The notes: generated by a model from the sequence alone, not told the origin. Shown: positions 1 to 6,441, counted from the stretch's first letter. The stretch is 12,539 bases of DNA from an uncultured Burkholderiales bacterium (GCA_903856995.1 CAIODK010000203.1:1-12539), one strand, 5' to 3'. Made by a program: numbers and translations.

Positions 1-1238
1 GTTTCTAAACCATAAATTTCTTGAAACTCGTACGCTTCTGTATCAGCCGTACCAGTCATACCACCGAGCTTGTTATACAAGCGGAAATAGTTTTGAAACG
101 TGATCGATGCGAGGGTTTGGTTTTCAGCTTGAATCTGGACACCTTCTTTGGCTTCCACCGCTTGATGCAGACCATCGCTCCAGCGACGACCAGACATCAA
201 ACGACCGGTGAATTCATCCACGATGGTGATCTCGCCGTTTTGGCTCACGTAGTGCTGATCGCGGTGATACAAATGGTTGGCACGCAATGCGGCGTACAGG
301 TGATGCATCAAGCTGATATTCGCGGGATCGTAAAGTGACGCACCCTCAGGCAACAACCCATTGGCCGCCAAGATACGCTCCGAGTTTTCATGCCCTTGCT
401 CGGTCATGAACACTTGATGCGATTTTTCATCCACGGTGAAGTCGCCTGGCGTAATGATGCCCTCACCTGTACGTGGATCTTCCTCCCCCACTTGGCGCGT
501 GAGCAACGGCACCACACGGTTAATCGCCACATACATCTCAGTGTGATCTTCAGCCTGACCGCTAATGATGAGCGGTGTACGCGCCTCATCAATCAAAATC
601 GAGTCCACCTCATCCACGATGGCGAAGTTCAGTTTGCGTTGCACACGGTCGGTAGCCTCGTAGACCATGTTGTCGCGCAAATAGTCAAACCCATATTCGT
701 TGTTAGTGCCATAGGTAATGTCTGTGCGATATGCAGCTTGCTTTTCTTCGCGAGGCATTTGCGGCAAGTTGATGCCCACAGTCAAGCCCAACCAGTTGTA
801 CAGGCGGGACATCCATTTCGCATCACGGCTTGCGAGGTAATCGTTGACGGTCACCACGTGTACGCCGTGGCCTGTCAATGCATTCAGGTAGACGGGCAAG
901 GTCGCGGTCAAGGTCTTGCCTTCACCCGTACCCATTTCAGAAATCTTGCCTTGATGCAGCGCGATACCGCCGAGCATCTGCACATCGAAGTGACGCATCT
1001 TCATCACCCGCTTAGAAGCTTCACGCACCACGGCATAAGCCTCTGGCAGTACTCCATCCAAAGTTTCGCCCTGAGCGATACGAGTTTTGAATTCATCGGT
1101 TTTCGCCTGTAAAGCCTCATCGCTGAGCTTCTCAAACAAAGGCTCTAAAGCATTGATCTGTGCGACAGTTTTACGGTATTGCTTAAGTAGACGCTCATTG
1201 CGGCTACCAAAAATATGAGTCAGAAAATTAAGAGCCAT
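1..1238 (-). CDS. secA: Preprotein translocase subunit SecA, N-terminal part (runs off the left edge)
   Basis: SecA is the ATPase motor that pushes unfolded preproteins through SecYEG at the inner membrane. Translating the minus strand from ATG at 1238 gives 412 codons that continue past the window edge, a bit under half of a typical SecA of about 900 residues. The protein opens with MALNFLTHIFGSRNER. Walker A (MGTGEGKT) lies at residues 102-109, VTVNDYLA follows near 130, and the Walker B/DEAD-type motif DEVDS is at 209-213 followed by LIDEARTPLIISG. The preprotein cross-linking region follows, then VDEFTGRLM and GGMTGTA close to the edge. All of this matches the SecA N-terminal nucleotide-binding half. 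No good Shine-Dalgarno sequence sits at normal distance; an AGGA lies well upstream. The gene is divergent from the DUF721 gene, leaving a short shared control region. Identification is secure; the C-terminal half is not visible. Confidence 0.97.
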   Translation of the reverse strand, partial: MALNFLTHIFGSRNERLLKQYRKTVAQINALEPLFEKLSDEALQAKTDEFKTRIAQGETLDGVLPEAYAVVREASKRVMKMRHFDVQMLGGIALHQGKISEMGTGEGKTLTATLPVYLNALTGHGVHVVTVNDYLASRDAKWMSRLYNWLGLTVGINLPQMPREEKQAAYRTDITYGTNNEYGFDYLRDNMVYEATDRVQRKLNFAIVDEVDSILIDEARTPLIISGQAEDHTEMYVAINRVVPLLTRQVGEEDPRTGEGIITPGDFTVDEKSHQVFMTEQGHENSERILAANGLLPEGASLYDPANISLMHHLYAALRANHLYHRDQHYVSQNGEITIVDEFTGRLMSGRRWSDGLHQAVEAKEGVQIQAENQTLASITFQNYFRLYNKLGGMTGTADTEAYEFQEIYGLE

Positions 1239-1315
1239 GCGAGCACTGCGAAGGTCCTGCTTTTTAGTTAAAAACAAGGGTCGCAAAATCCTTTGTGAAA
1301 GGCTTGATAGAAGCT

Positions 1316-1345
1316 TTGGATTTTAACCTTCAGCAGCCTCATAAT
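1316..1345 (+). promoter_or_regulatory. Possible sigma-70 promoter for the DUF721 gene
   Basis: TTGGAT at 1316-1321 and CATAAT at 1340-1345 are separated by 18 bases, a permitted spacing. Transcription would begin close to 1352, at the second candidate ATG, which would make the message leaderless or nearly so. Assigned by eye only. Confidence 0.3.
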
Positions 1346-1351
1346 TGCCAT

Positions 1352-1738
1352 ATGGTCACCCGATCAACGCCTCAACCAGAGACTCTTGCAGCCTATCGAG
1401 CGCTGGGCTACAACACGCCCCCTAAATTGAAGATGTCGATACGTGGAAAATCGCAAACTTTAGAGCAAGTTGTCAATTCGGCGCCTTCTTTGGCGCAACT
1501 CTCAGCCATGGCACGCGATACCCAGAATCGCCTTATTGCCATTGCACCCTTGCTGCCTGTTTCGCTGCGTGCGCTCATCCAATCTGGGGGTGTCGAAGAC
1601 GATGCTTGGTGCTTACTGGTTCCTAACAGCGCGGTGGCTGCAAAACTGCGCCAAACGCTACCCGCTCTTTGTGCGCACCTTCGTACCAAGGGCTGGAATG
1701 TGAACACCATCCGCGTCAAAGTGAAATCGCACAGCTAA
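1352..1738 (+). CDS. DUF721/DciA-like protein, divergent from secA
   Basis: The protein resembles the short DUF721 family. Family members called DciA act with the replicative helicase DnaB in bacteria lacking DnaC, so a replication role is inferred, not shown. The conserved core runs from about base 1433 (MSIRGKSQTLEQVV) through LAQLSAMARD, a proline-flanked stretch and DDAWCLLVPNSAVAAKLRQTLPAL to the basic end RVKVKSHS. That is roughly 100 residues, a usual size for short betaproteobacterial forms. The start is uncertain. The frame is open from GTG at 1295, with ATGs at 1352 and 1433, and none has a convincing Shine-Dalgarno. I chose 1352 because a CATAAT -10-like box at 1340-1345 argues against 1295, and because codons between 1352 and 1433 look like those of the body. 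It converges on tRNA-Thr. Family call fairly sure, start not. Confidence 0.8.
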   Translation: MVTRSTPQPETLAAYRALGYNTPPKLKMSIRGKSQTLEQVVNSAPSLAQLSAMARDTQNRLIAIAPLLPVSLRALIQSGGVEDDAWCLLVPNSAVAAKLRQTLPALCAHLRTKGWNVNTIRVKVKSHS

Positions 1739-1742
1739 AGAA

Positions 1743-1773
1743 AAACCCGTTACGCCAAAGGCATAACGGGTTT
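1743..1773. terminator. Bidirectional hairpin terminator between the DUF721 gene and tRNA-Thr
   Basis: A 14-position stem (13 pairs, one C-A mismatch at 1753/1763) closes a 3-base AAA loop at 1757-1759. The stem is flanked by A-rich sequence on the left and TTT on the right. Read on the minus strand it ends in a run of T, suiting the tRNA transcript. Read on the plus strand it follows the DUF721 stop codon by 4 bases and ends in TTT. The two genes converge here, so one element probably serves both. Confidence 0.85.
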
Positions 1774-1777
1774 CAAA

Positions 1778-1853
1778 TGGTGCCGCTTGTCGGAATCGAA
1801 CTGACGACCTACCGCTTACAAGGCGGGTGCTCTACCAACTGAGCTAAAGCGGC
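1778..1853 (-). tRNA. tRNA-Thr (anticodon UGU)
   Basis: On the minus strand this folds as a 76-nt tRNA with CCA encoded. The acceptor stem is GCCGCTT/AAGCGGC (7 pairs). The D arm is GCTC-AGTTGGTA-GAGC. The anticodon loop CTTGTAA gives UGU, and the T loop is TTCGATT. UGU reads threonine ACA/ACG codons. Two stem positions do not form Watson-Crick pairs: C27-U43 at the top of the anticodon stem and A52-C62 in the T stem. The tRNA lies 31 bases downstream of sspB with a perfect TATAAT just upstream, so it probably has its own promoter. Confidence 0.96.
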
Positions 1854-1862
1854 GCAGGCAGA

Positions 1863-1868
1863 ATTATA
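1863..1868 (-). promoter_or_regulatory. Perfect -10 box (TATAAT) for tRNA-Thr, next to the sspB stop
   Basis: The minus strand reads TATAAT at 1868-1863, placing transcription start near 1856, about three bases before the mature tRNA 5' end. The spacer to the tRNA is G/C-rich, as in stringently controlled stable-RNA promoters. The matching -35 region would fall on the last sspB codons and is poor (for example TGAAAT at 18-bp spacing). Confidence 0.6.
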
Positions 1869-1884
1869 AGCTAAGTTACACGAG

Positions 1885-2364
1885 TTATTTCACACGTGTG
1901 AGTGTTGGACGACCCGATGGTGTTGTGGGCGTTGGTGGTTCATCGTCAAGCCCGTTGTCTGTGCGTGGTGTTTCTACCGCGCTCAACACGGGCCGCGCCA
2001 GCACCGTCGCAGGGGTTGTTGCCACATCCGACATTGATGGCGCACCCATTGGAAATGACATGCCTTGTCCATTTTCCCGTGCGTAGATCGCCATCACCCG
2101 ATTGATTGGAATGACGATTTCACGCGGCACACCACCGAAACGCGCTTTGAATTCGATGAACTCATTGCCCAGCGTCATTCCAGATGTAGCGTCGTACGCC
2201 ACATTTAAAACGATCTCACCTTTTTTCACATACTCCATCGGCACTTGCACCGTCTCATCGACCACGACTGCCACATAAGGTGTGTAGCCGTTGTCAGTGC
2301 ACCACTCGTGCAATGCACGAAGCAGATAAGGACGGGTGGAAGAGGCGTCTGGGGCGTTCAACAT
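1885..2364 (-). CDS. sspB: ClpXP specificity-enhancing factor SspB
   Basis: SspB binds ssrA-tagged and some other substrates and tethers them to ClpX, speeding their degradation in the cytoplasm. The 159-residue protein starts MLNAPDASSTRPYLLRALHEW and contains the SspB substrate-binding fold sequence (CTDNGYTPYVAVVVDE, then GEIVLNVAYDAT and FKARFGGVPREIVIPINRV). A low-complexity P/T-rich linker follows. The final GRPTLTRVK matches the conserved C-terminal ClpX-binding peptide. Length is normal for the family. It starts 5 bases after the sspA stop with no clear Shine-Dalgarno of its own, so translation is probably coupled to sspA. The sspA-sspB order is the conserved arrangement in beta- and gammaproteobacteria. 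Confidence 0.96.
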   Translation of the reverse strand: MLNAPDASSTRPYLLRALHEWCTDNGYTPYVAVVVDETVQVPMEYVKKGEIVLNVAYDATSGMTLGNEFIEFKARFGGVPREIVIPINRVMAIYARENGQGMSFPMGAPSMSDVATTPATVLARPVLSAVETPRTDNGLDDEPPTPTTPSGRPTLTRVK

Positions 2365-2369
2365 ACAAA

Positions 2370-2981
2370 TTACTTGCGCATGACCTTTTCAGAAGGCGTG
2401 AGTGCTTCAATGTAGGCAGGGCGAGAAAAGATGCGTTCTGCATACTTGAGCAGAGGTGCAGCATTCTTTGACAAATCAATGCCGTAGTGATCCAAGCGCC
2501 ACAGCAAGGGCGCAATCGCCACGTCCAGCATGGAGAAGTTCTCACCCAACATGTACTTATTTTTCAAGAACACGGGAGCCAGCTGCGTCAAACGGTCACG
2601 AATGTGCGCGCGCGATTTCTCGAGGGATTTGTCATTCGGTTTGCTCACACGAGATTCCAATGTGGTCACGTGCGTGAACAATTCTTTCTCGAAGTTCAGC
2701 AAAAACAAACGTACGCGAGCGCGCTCAACAGGGTCTCCGGGCATCAACTGTGGATGAGGAAAACGCTCGTCGATGTATTCGTTGATGATGTTTGACTCAT
2801 ACAAAATGAGATCACGCTCGACCAAGATTGGTACTTGGCCGTAAGGATTCATCACATTGATATCTTCGGGTTTGTTGTAAAGATCAACATCACGAATTTC
2901 AAAGTCCATGCCTTTTTCAAACAAGACAAAACGGCAGCGATGTGAGTAGGGACACGTAGTTCCCGAGTAAAGCACCATCAT
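2370..2981 (-). CDS. sspA: Stringent starvation protein A (GST-fold RNA polymerase-associated protein)
   Basis: SspA is a glutathione S-transferase-fold protein that in E. coli binds RNA polymerase and shifts transcription during starvation and acid stress; it is not thought to act as a GST. The 203-residue protein opens MMVLYSGTTCPYSHRCRFVLF, giving a thioredoxin-like N-terminal domain with NPYGQVPILV and LYESNIINEYIDE. A helical C-terminal domain follows with MLGENFSMLDVAIAPLLWRL. Two consecutive ATGs exist; the first (2981) sits 9 bases from an AGGAG at 2991-2995 and is preferred over 2978. The gene lies just after petC, and a terminator's U-tract runs directly into its Shine-Dalgarno, so its transcription depends on read-through or a promoter upstream of the hairpins. 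Confidence 0.96.
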   Translation of the reverse strand: MMVLYSGTTCPYSHRCRFVLFEKGMDFEIRDVDLYNKPEDINVMNPYGQVPILVERDLILYESNIINEYIDERFPHPQLMPGDPVERARVRLFLLNFEKELFTHVTTLESRVSKPNDKSLEKSRAHIRDRLTQLAPVFLKNKYMLGENFSMLDVAIAPLLWRLDHYGIDLSKNAAPLLKYAERIFSRPAYIEALTPSEKVMRK

Positions 2982-2995
2982 AATGAGCGGCTCCT

Positions 2996-3031
2996 AAAAA
3001 TCAAAAAGAGTGGCAGGCTAACCTGTCACTC
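2996..3031 (-). terminator. Rho-independent terminator directly upstream of sspA
   Basis: On the minus strand a 10-position stem (one A-C mismatch) with a 4-base TTAG loop spans 3031-3008. It is followed at once by TTTTT-GA-TTTTT (3007-2996). The T tract ends immediately before the AGGAG ribosome binding site of sspA. It should end the petABC transcript, unless it serves as an attenuator for sspAB. Confidence 0.8.
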
Positions 3032-3039
3032 CGTGAGGT

Positions 3040-3064
3040 GACAACAAGCCTGAGGCCTGTTGTC
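3040..3064 (-). terminator. Second hairpin downstream of petC, in tandem with the terminator
   Basis: An 11-pair stem (one G-U on the minus strand) with a 3-base loop spans 3064-3040, starting 13 bases after the petC stop. It has no T tract of its own. It may act as a 3'-end stabiliser for the petABC mRNA or as part of a two-hairpin terminator with 2996-3031. Confidence 0.55.
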
Positions 3065-3077
3065 GAATTTACGCAAG

Positions 3078-3833
3078 TTACTTGATGTCTTTCCAGAAGG
3101 AAGCATTCAAGCGCCAAGCGATGACCATAAAGCCAACCAAGAACAACAACACCCACACGCCAATACGGACGCGTGTATTTTGTGCCGGCTCGCCCATCCA
3201 TTGCAGGTAACCCACGAGGTCACCCATGGCTTGGTCGTACTCCAGAGGAGATACTTTGCCTGGGGTCACTTGGTCCCAACCTTTGAAGGTTTGAACGTGA
3301 TGGCCGTGTTCTTCATGCGTCTCAAAAATCGGACGACGCACGCCTTGCATTTCCCACAACACGTGAGGCATGCCCACGTTAGGGAACACCAAGTTGTTCC
3401 AGCCTGTGGCTTTGGTTTCGTCACGGTAGAACGTGCGCATGTAGGTGTAGAGATAGTCTGCGCCTGTGCCGCCGTGGCCAGCACGCGAACGAGCAATCAC
3501 GGTCAAATCAGGCGGCGTAGCACCAAACCACTCTTTGGCCTGTTTAGGGTCAATATTGGCTTTCATGGTGTCACCGACTTTATCGGTCGTGAACAACAAG
3601 TTGTCTTTGATCTGCTGTTCTGTCAAACCGATGTCTTTCAATCGGTTGAAGCGCATGTACGCGGCCGAGTGGCAATTCAGGCAGTGGTTCACAAAAATCT
3701 TTGCGCCGTTTTGCAGGGCAGCCAGATCGTTGGTTTTGTTAGGTGCTTGGTCCCAAGCGATCGTGTCGCCAGATGCATGTGCACCAGCAACAAAACCAAG
3801 AGCCAATGCCAAGCTGAGAATGATTTTTTTCAT
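3078..3833 (-). CDS. petC: Cytochrome c1 of the bc1 complex
   Basis: Cytochrome c1 takes electrons from the Rieske protein and passes them to soluble or bound cytochrome c on the periplasmic side of complex III. The 251-residue precursor has a Sec signal peptide (MKKIILSLALALGFVAGAHA, cleavage likely after residue 20). The haem c site is CLNCH at 51-55, and the probable axial methionine is M155 in NVGMPHVLW. One C-terminal membrane anchor (about 224-241) is followed by a short basic cytoplasmic end, SFWKDIK. Unlike fused cytochrome b/c1 proteins in some lineages, petB and petC are separate here. The ATG follows petB by 20 bases and has a GGAGAA Shine-Dalgarno. It is the last gene of petABC, ahead of two tandem hairpins. 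Confidence 0.97.
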   Translation of the reverse strand: MKKIILSLALALGFVAGAHASGDTIAWDQAPNKTNDLAALQNGAKIFVNHCLNCHSAAYMRFNRLKDIGLTEQQIKDNLLFTTDKVGDTMKANIDPKQAKEWFGATPPDLTVIARSRAGHGGTGADYLYTYMRTFYRDETKATGWNNLVFPNVGMPHVLWEMQGVRRPIFETHEEHGHHVQTFKGWDQVTPGKVSPLEYDQAMGDLVGYLQWMGEPAQNTRVRIGVWVLLFLVGFMVIAWRLNASFWKDIK

Positions 3834-3853
3834 GGTTATGTTCTCCGTGAATC

Positions 3854-5263
3854 TCAGTGAGGCGTGAAGGTCACGCGGTCAGGCACGGGCTTAGTTGCAC
3901 CGATGCGACTCCACATAGGCATCAACAAGAAGAAGCCGAAGTAGAACAAGGTACCGACTTGCGACACGCGCTCGCCAATGGCTGAAGGAGGTTGCACACC
4001 CAAGTAAGCCAAGGCGACAAAGTTCACCACGAACACGCCGTACATGTACTTGTGCCAGTCTGGACGGTAGCGAATCGACTTGACTTCGCAGTTGTCCAAC
4101 CATGGTAAGAAGAACAAGATAACCACTGCGCCACCCATTGCCACCACACCCCAAAACTTGGCGTCGATGGAGAGCATGAGCAAGGACACGAGCACAGCCG
4201 CGCCCACAATGCCGCCTTTGACGACCTTAGGCAAGCTTGGACGTGTCGCACCGAAGTAGGCACCGGCCAAGACACAGGCAATCAATGCATACATCATCTC
4301 GCTGGTGATCGCACGCAACATCGAATAGAAGGGCGTGAAGTACCAGACAGGTGCAATGTGCAACGGTGTCTTCAATGGATCCGCGGGGATAAAGTTGTTG
4401 TACTCGAGGAAGTAACCACCGAATTCAGGCGCGAAGAAAATCACAGCACTGAACACCAGCAAGAAACCGCTCACGCCCAAGATGTCATGGACGGTGTAGT
4501 AAGGGTGGAAAGGAATGCCATCCAAGGGGTGACCATGCGCATCTTTCGGTGCATTTGGACCTTTAATTTCAACGCCGTCTGGGTTGTTCGAACCCACTTC
4601 ATGCAACGCGATGATGTGCGCAACCACCAAGCCCAACAGGACCAGTGGTACAGCAATCACGTGGAAGCTGAAGAACCGGTTCAATGTGGCATCGCCCACC
4701 ACGTAGTCACCACGAATCAGCAAGGCCAAATCGGGGCCTACAAAAGGCACAGCAGCAAACAAGTTCACGATCACCTGAGCGCCCCAATAGGACATTTGGC
4801 CCCAAGGCAGCAAGTAGCCCATGAAGGCTTCAGCCATCAGGCACAAGAAAATCGCACAACCGAACACCCACACCAACTCACGTGGCTTGCGATATGAACC
4901 GTAGATCAAGCCACGGTACATGTGCAGATAGACCACCACGAAGAACGCGGAAGCGCCAGTGGAGTGCATGTAGCGGATCAACCAACCCCATGGCACATCT
5001 CGCATGATGTATTCGACCGAACCGAACGCCAAGGCAGCATCTGGTTTGTAGTGCATGACCAAGAAGATACCGGTCACGATTTGAATCACCAACACCAACA
5101 GTGCCAATGAGCCAAAGAAATACCAGAAGTTGAAGTTCTTGGGTGCGTAGTACTCAGACAGGTGCTCTTTATAGAGCTTGGACGCCGGAAAACGGTTGTC
5201 CACCCAATTGAGCAATTTTTCGCCAGCGCTGGCGTCAGGGGAGATTTCTTTAAATTCAGCCAT
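3854..5263 (-). CDS. petB: Cytochrome b of the bc1 complex
   Basis: Cytochrome b is the membrane core of ubiquinol:cytochrome c reductase, holding haems bL and bH and the Qo and Qi quinone sites. The 469 residues give eight or nine hydrophobic segments, the usual full-length undivided bacterial form. Likely haem ligands are H100 and H114 in the second membrane helix, and H201 and H216 in the fourth. GYLLPWGQMSYWGAQV (149-164) is the conserved cd1 region of the Qo site. The Qo signature normally written PEWY reads PVWY at 305-308. Extra C-terminal membrane segments follow residue 320. The gene starts 11 bases after the petA stop with an AGGA Shine-Dalgarno and is clearly co-transcribed with petA and petC. 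Confidence 0.98.
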   Translation of the reverse strand: MAEFKEISPDASAGEKLLNWVDNRFPASKLYKEHLSEYYAPKNFNFWYFFGSLALLVLVIQIVTGIFLVMHYKPDAALAFGSVEYIMRDVPWGWLIRYMHSTGASAFFVVVYLHMYRGLIYGSYRKPRELVWVFGCAIFLCLMAEAFMGYLLPWGQMSYWGAQVIVNLFAAVPFVGPDLALLIRGDYVVGDATLNRFFSFHVIAVPLVLLGLVVAHIIALHEVGSNNPDGVEIKGPNAPKDAHGHPLDGIPFHPYYTVHDILGVSGFLLVFSAVIFFAPEFGGYFLEYNNFIPADPLKTPLHIAPVWYFTPFYSMLRAITSEMMYALIACVLAGAYFGATRPSLPKVVKGGIVGAAVLVSLLMLSIDAKFWGVVAMGGAVVILFFLPWLDNCEVKSIRYRPDWHKYMYGVFVVNFVALAYLGVQPPSAIGERVSQVGTLFYFGFFLLMPMWSRIGATKPVPDRVTFTPH

Positions 5264-5274
5264 GGTTTGTCCTA

Positions 5275-5874
5275 TCAGGCTTTCTTGTCTTCACCAATGA
5301 GCAACTTGGTGTCTGACAGGAACATATGGGGCGGGATTTCGAGGTTGTCTGGGGCAGGCTTGTTTTTGAACACGCGGCCAGCAATATCGAAAGTCGAGCC
5401 ATGACAAGGGCACAAGAAGCCACCATTCCAATCGTCTGGCAACGAGGGTTGCGCGCCGGTTTGGAACTTGTCGGAAGGCGAGCAGCCCAAATGGGTGCAA
5501 ATACCAACGGCCACGAAGATTTCTGGTTTGATCGAACGACCCTGATTGCGCGCGTAAACGGGCGTGAACTCGTCTTGCTTGCGTTCGGACTTGGGGTCAG
5601 CCAACTGAGACTCGGTCTTATTCAAAGACTCAAGCTGCTCAGGCGTGCGTTTAACAACCCAAACTGGTTTGCCGCGCCATTCGACGGTCATTTTCTCGCC
5701 GGGTTTGAGGGCAGAGATGTCGACTTCGACAGCAGCGCCTGCAGCTTTGGCCTTTTCAGAAGGCTGGAATGTGCTGACGAAGGGCACAGCTACTGCTATG
5801 CCGCCGACCGCACCCGCGCAAGTCGAGGCAATCAGCCACGTGCGTTTATTGTTGTCTACTGGGGTGTCACTCAT
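5275..5874 (-). CDS. petA: Rieske iron-sulfur subunit of the bc1 complex, with a KR-type Tat signal anchor
   Basis: The Rieske protein carries a [2Fe-2S] cluster that moves electrons from ubiquinol at the Qo site to cytochrome c1. The 199-residue protein has both cluster boxes, CTHLGC at 126-131 and CPCHGS at 155-160 (two Cys, two His and the disulfide pair). The N-terminus (NNKRTWLI, then a hydrophobic stretch rich in Gly and Ala to about residue 33) is a non-cleaved Tat signal anchor. The twin-arginine position reads Lys10-Arg11. I chose ATG at 5874 because GAGG sits 6 bases before it. A TTG four codons upstream (5886) overlaps that Shine-Dalgarno and is unlikely. It is the first gene of petABC and divergent from mscL. 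Rieske proteins are established Tat substrates, and tatABC lies in this same window. Confidence 0.97.
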   Translation of the reverse strand: MSDTPVDNNKRTWLIASTCAGAVGGIAVAVPFVSTFQPSEKAKAAGAAVEVDISALKPGEKMTVEWRGKPVWVVKRTPEQLESLNKTESQLADPKSERKQDEFTPVYARNQGRSIKPEIFVAVGICTHLGCSPSDKFQTGAQPSLPDDWNGGFLCPCHGSTFDIAGRVFKNKPAPDNLEIPPHMFLSDTKLLIGEDKKA

Positions 5875-5904
5875 GGAATTCCTCAAACAATTATCACTGG
5901 TTGG

Positions 5905-5933
5905 GTTAACAAACTATTGTAGCTGACCGTCAA
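5905..5933 (-). promoter_or_regulatory. Possible promoter of petABC
   Basis: The minus strand has TTGACG at 5933-5928 and GTTAAC at 5910-5905 with a 17-base spacer, about 31 bases upstream of the petA ATG. The -35 is close to consensus; the -10 matches only three positions. A GATAAT nearer the gene lacks a -35. Weak call made by eye. Confidence 0.3.
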
Positions 5934-5963
5934 ACCTACCCTTCCAGTCTGAAATCTACCTCC

Positions 5964-5992
5964 CTGCAAGCCATGGGCAAGGCGGCGATAAT
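5964..5992 (+). promoter_or_regulatory. Possible promoter of mscL
   Basis: GATAAT at 5987-5992 is a good -10 match, located about 30 bases upstream of the mscL ATG. The -35 at 17-base spacing is CTGCAA, a weak match. No other candidate in the petA-mscL gap fits better. Confidence 0.3.
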
Positions 5993-6023
5993 ACGACTAC
6001 TTTTATACACAAATAGGTCTTGT

Positions 6024-6434
6024 ATGTTCAAAGAATTTAAAGCGTTTGCTGTTCGTGGCAATGTCATTGATTTGGCTGTTGGTGTGATCATTGGTGCAGC
6101 TTTCGGAAAGATCGTGGATTCGGCCGTGCAAGATCTCATCATGCCTCTCGTCGCGGCATTTATTGGTCGTCTCGATTTTTCAAACTTTTTCTTTGTGCTG
6201 GGCTCCGCCCCTGAAGGCACCGCCATGACGCTGGATGCCATGAAAAAAGCAGGGGTGCCAGTGTTTGCCTATGGCAACTTCATCACCGTCGCTGTGAACT
6301 TTGTGATTTTGGCTTTCATCATTTTCTTGATGATCAAGCAAATCAGTCGCCTCAAAGGCAATGCAGAGACAGAGGTGGCCCCAAAAGAGGAGGTGCTGTT
6401 GCTGCGCGATATCCGCGATAGCCTGAAAAAATAA
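6024..6434 (+). CDS. mscL: Large-conductance mechanosensitive channel MscL
   Basis: MscL is a homopentameric inner-membrane channel that opens under high membrane tension and releases solutes during hypo-osmotic shock. The 136-residue product is the same length as E. coli MscL. It starts MFKEFKAFAVRGNVIDLAVG, with an N-terminal amphipathic helix and then the pore-lining TM1 with GVIIGAAFGKIV. A periplasmic loop (about 45-82), TM2 (about 84-107) and the cytoplasmic helix EEVLLLRDIRDSLKK complete it. The frame is open upstream to 5973, but family alignment places the start at MFKEF (6024); an AGG lies a short way upstream. It is a single plus-strand gene, divergent from petA and converging on pdxA with only 7 bases between stops and no hairpin seen. 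Confidence 0.97.
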   Translation: MFKEFKAFAVRGNVIDLAVGVIIGAAFGKIVDSAVQDLIMPLVAAFIGRLDFSNFFFVLGSAPEGTAMTLDAMKKAGVPVFAYGNFITVAVNFVILAFIIFLMIKQISRLKGNAETEVAPKEEVLLLRDIRDSLKK

Positions 6435-6441
6435 AATCGGC

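Noticed and set aside
390..1112. Long plus-strand open frame (240 codons)
   Set aside because: It lies opposite secA, whose minus-strand translation is unmistakable; the plus-strand product is His-rich shadow sequence with no family resemblance.
1239..1294. Possible secA promoter and TTTTTAACTAAAAA inverted repeat in the secA-DUF721 gap
   Set aside because: No -35/-10 pair with proper spacing could be picked on the minus strand, and the repeat is short and A/T-only.
1890..1901. Perfect 12-base palindrome TCACACGTGTGA near the tRNA-Thr promoter
   Set aside because: It is fully explained by the last sspB codons (Thr-Arg-Val-Lys). No second copy was noticed, so an operator role is not supported.
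3060..3860. Plus-strand open frame of 266 codons
   Set aside because: It is antisense to petC, which has a signal peptide, CXXCH and a membrane anchor. The plus-strand frame has no recognisable domain.
4358..4897. Plus-strand open frame of 179 codons opposite petB
   Set aside because: Antisense shadow of cytochrome b, rich in Gln and His, with no start context.
6435..6441. Search for a terminator between convergent mscL and pdxA
   Set aside because: Only 7 bases separate the stops, and no stem-loop with a T tract was found there.
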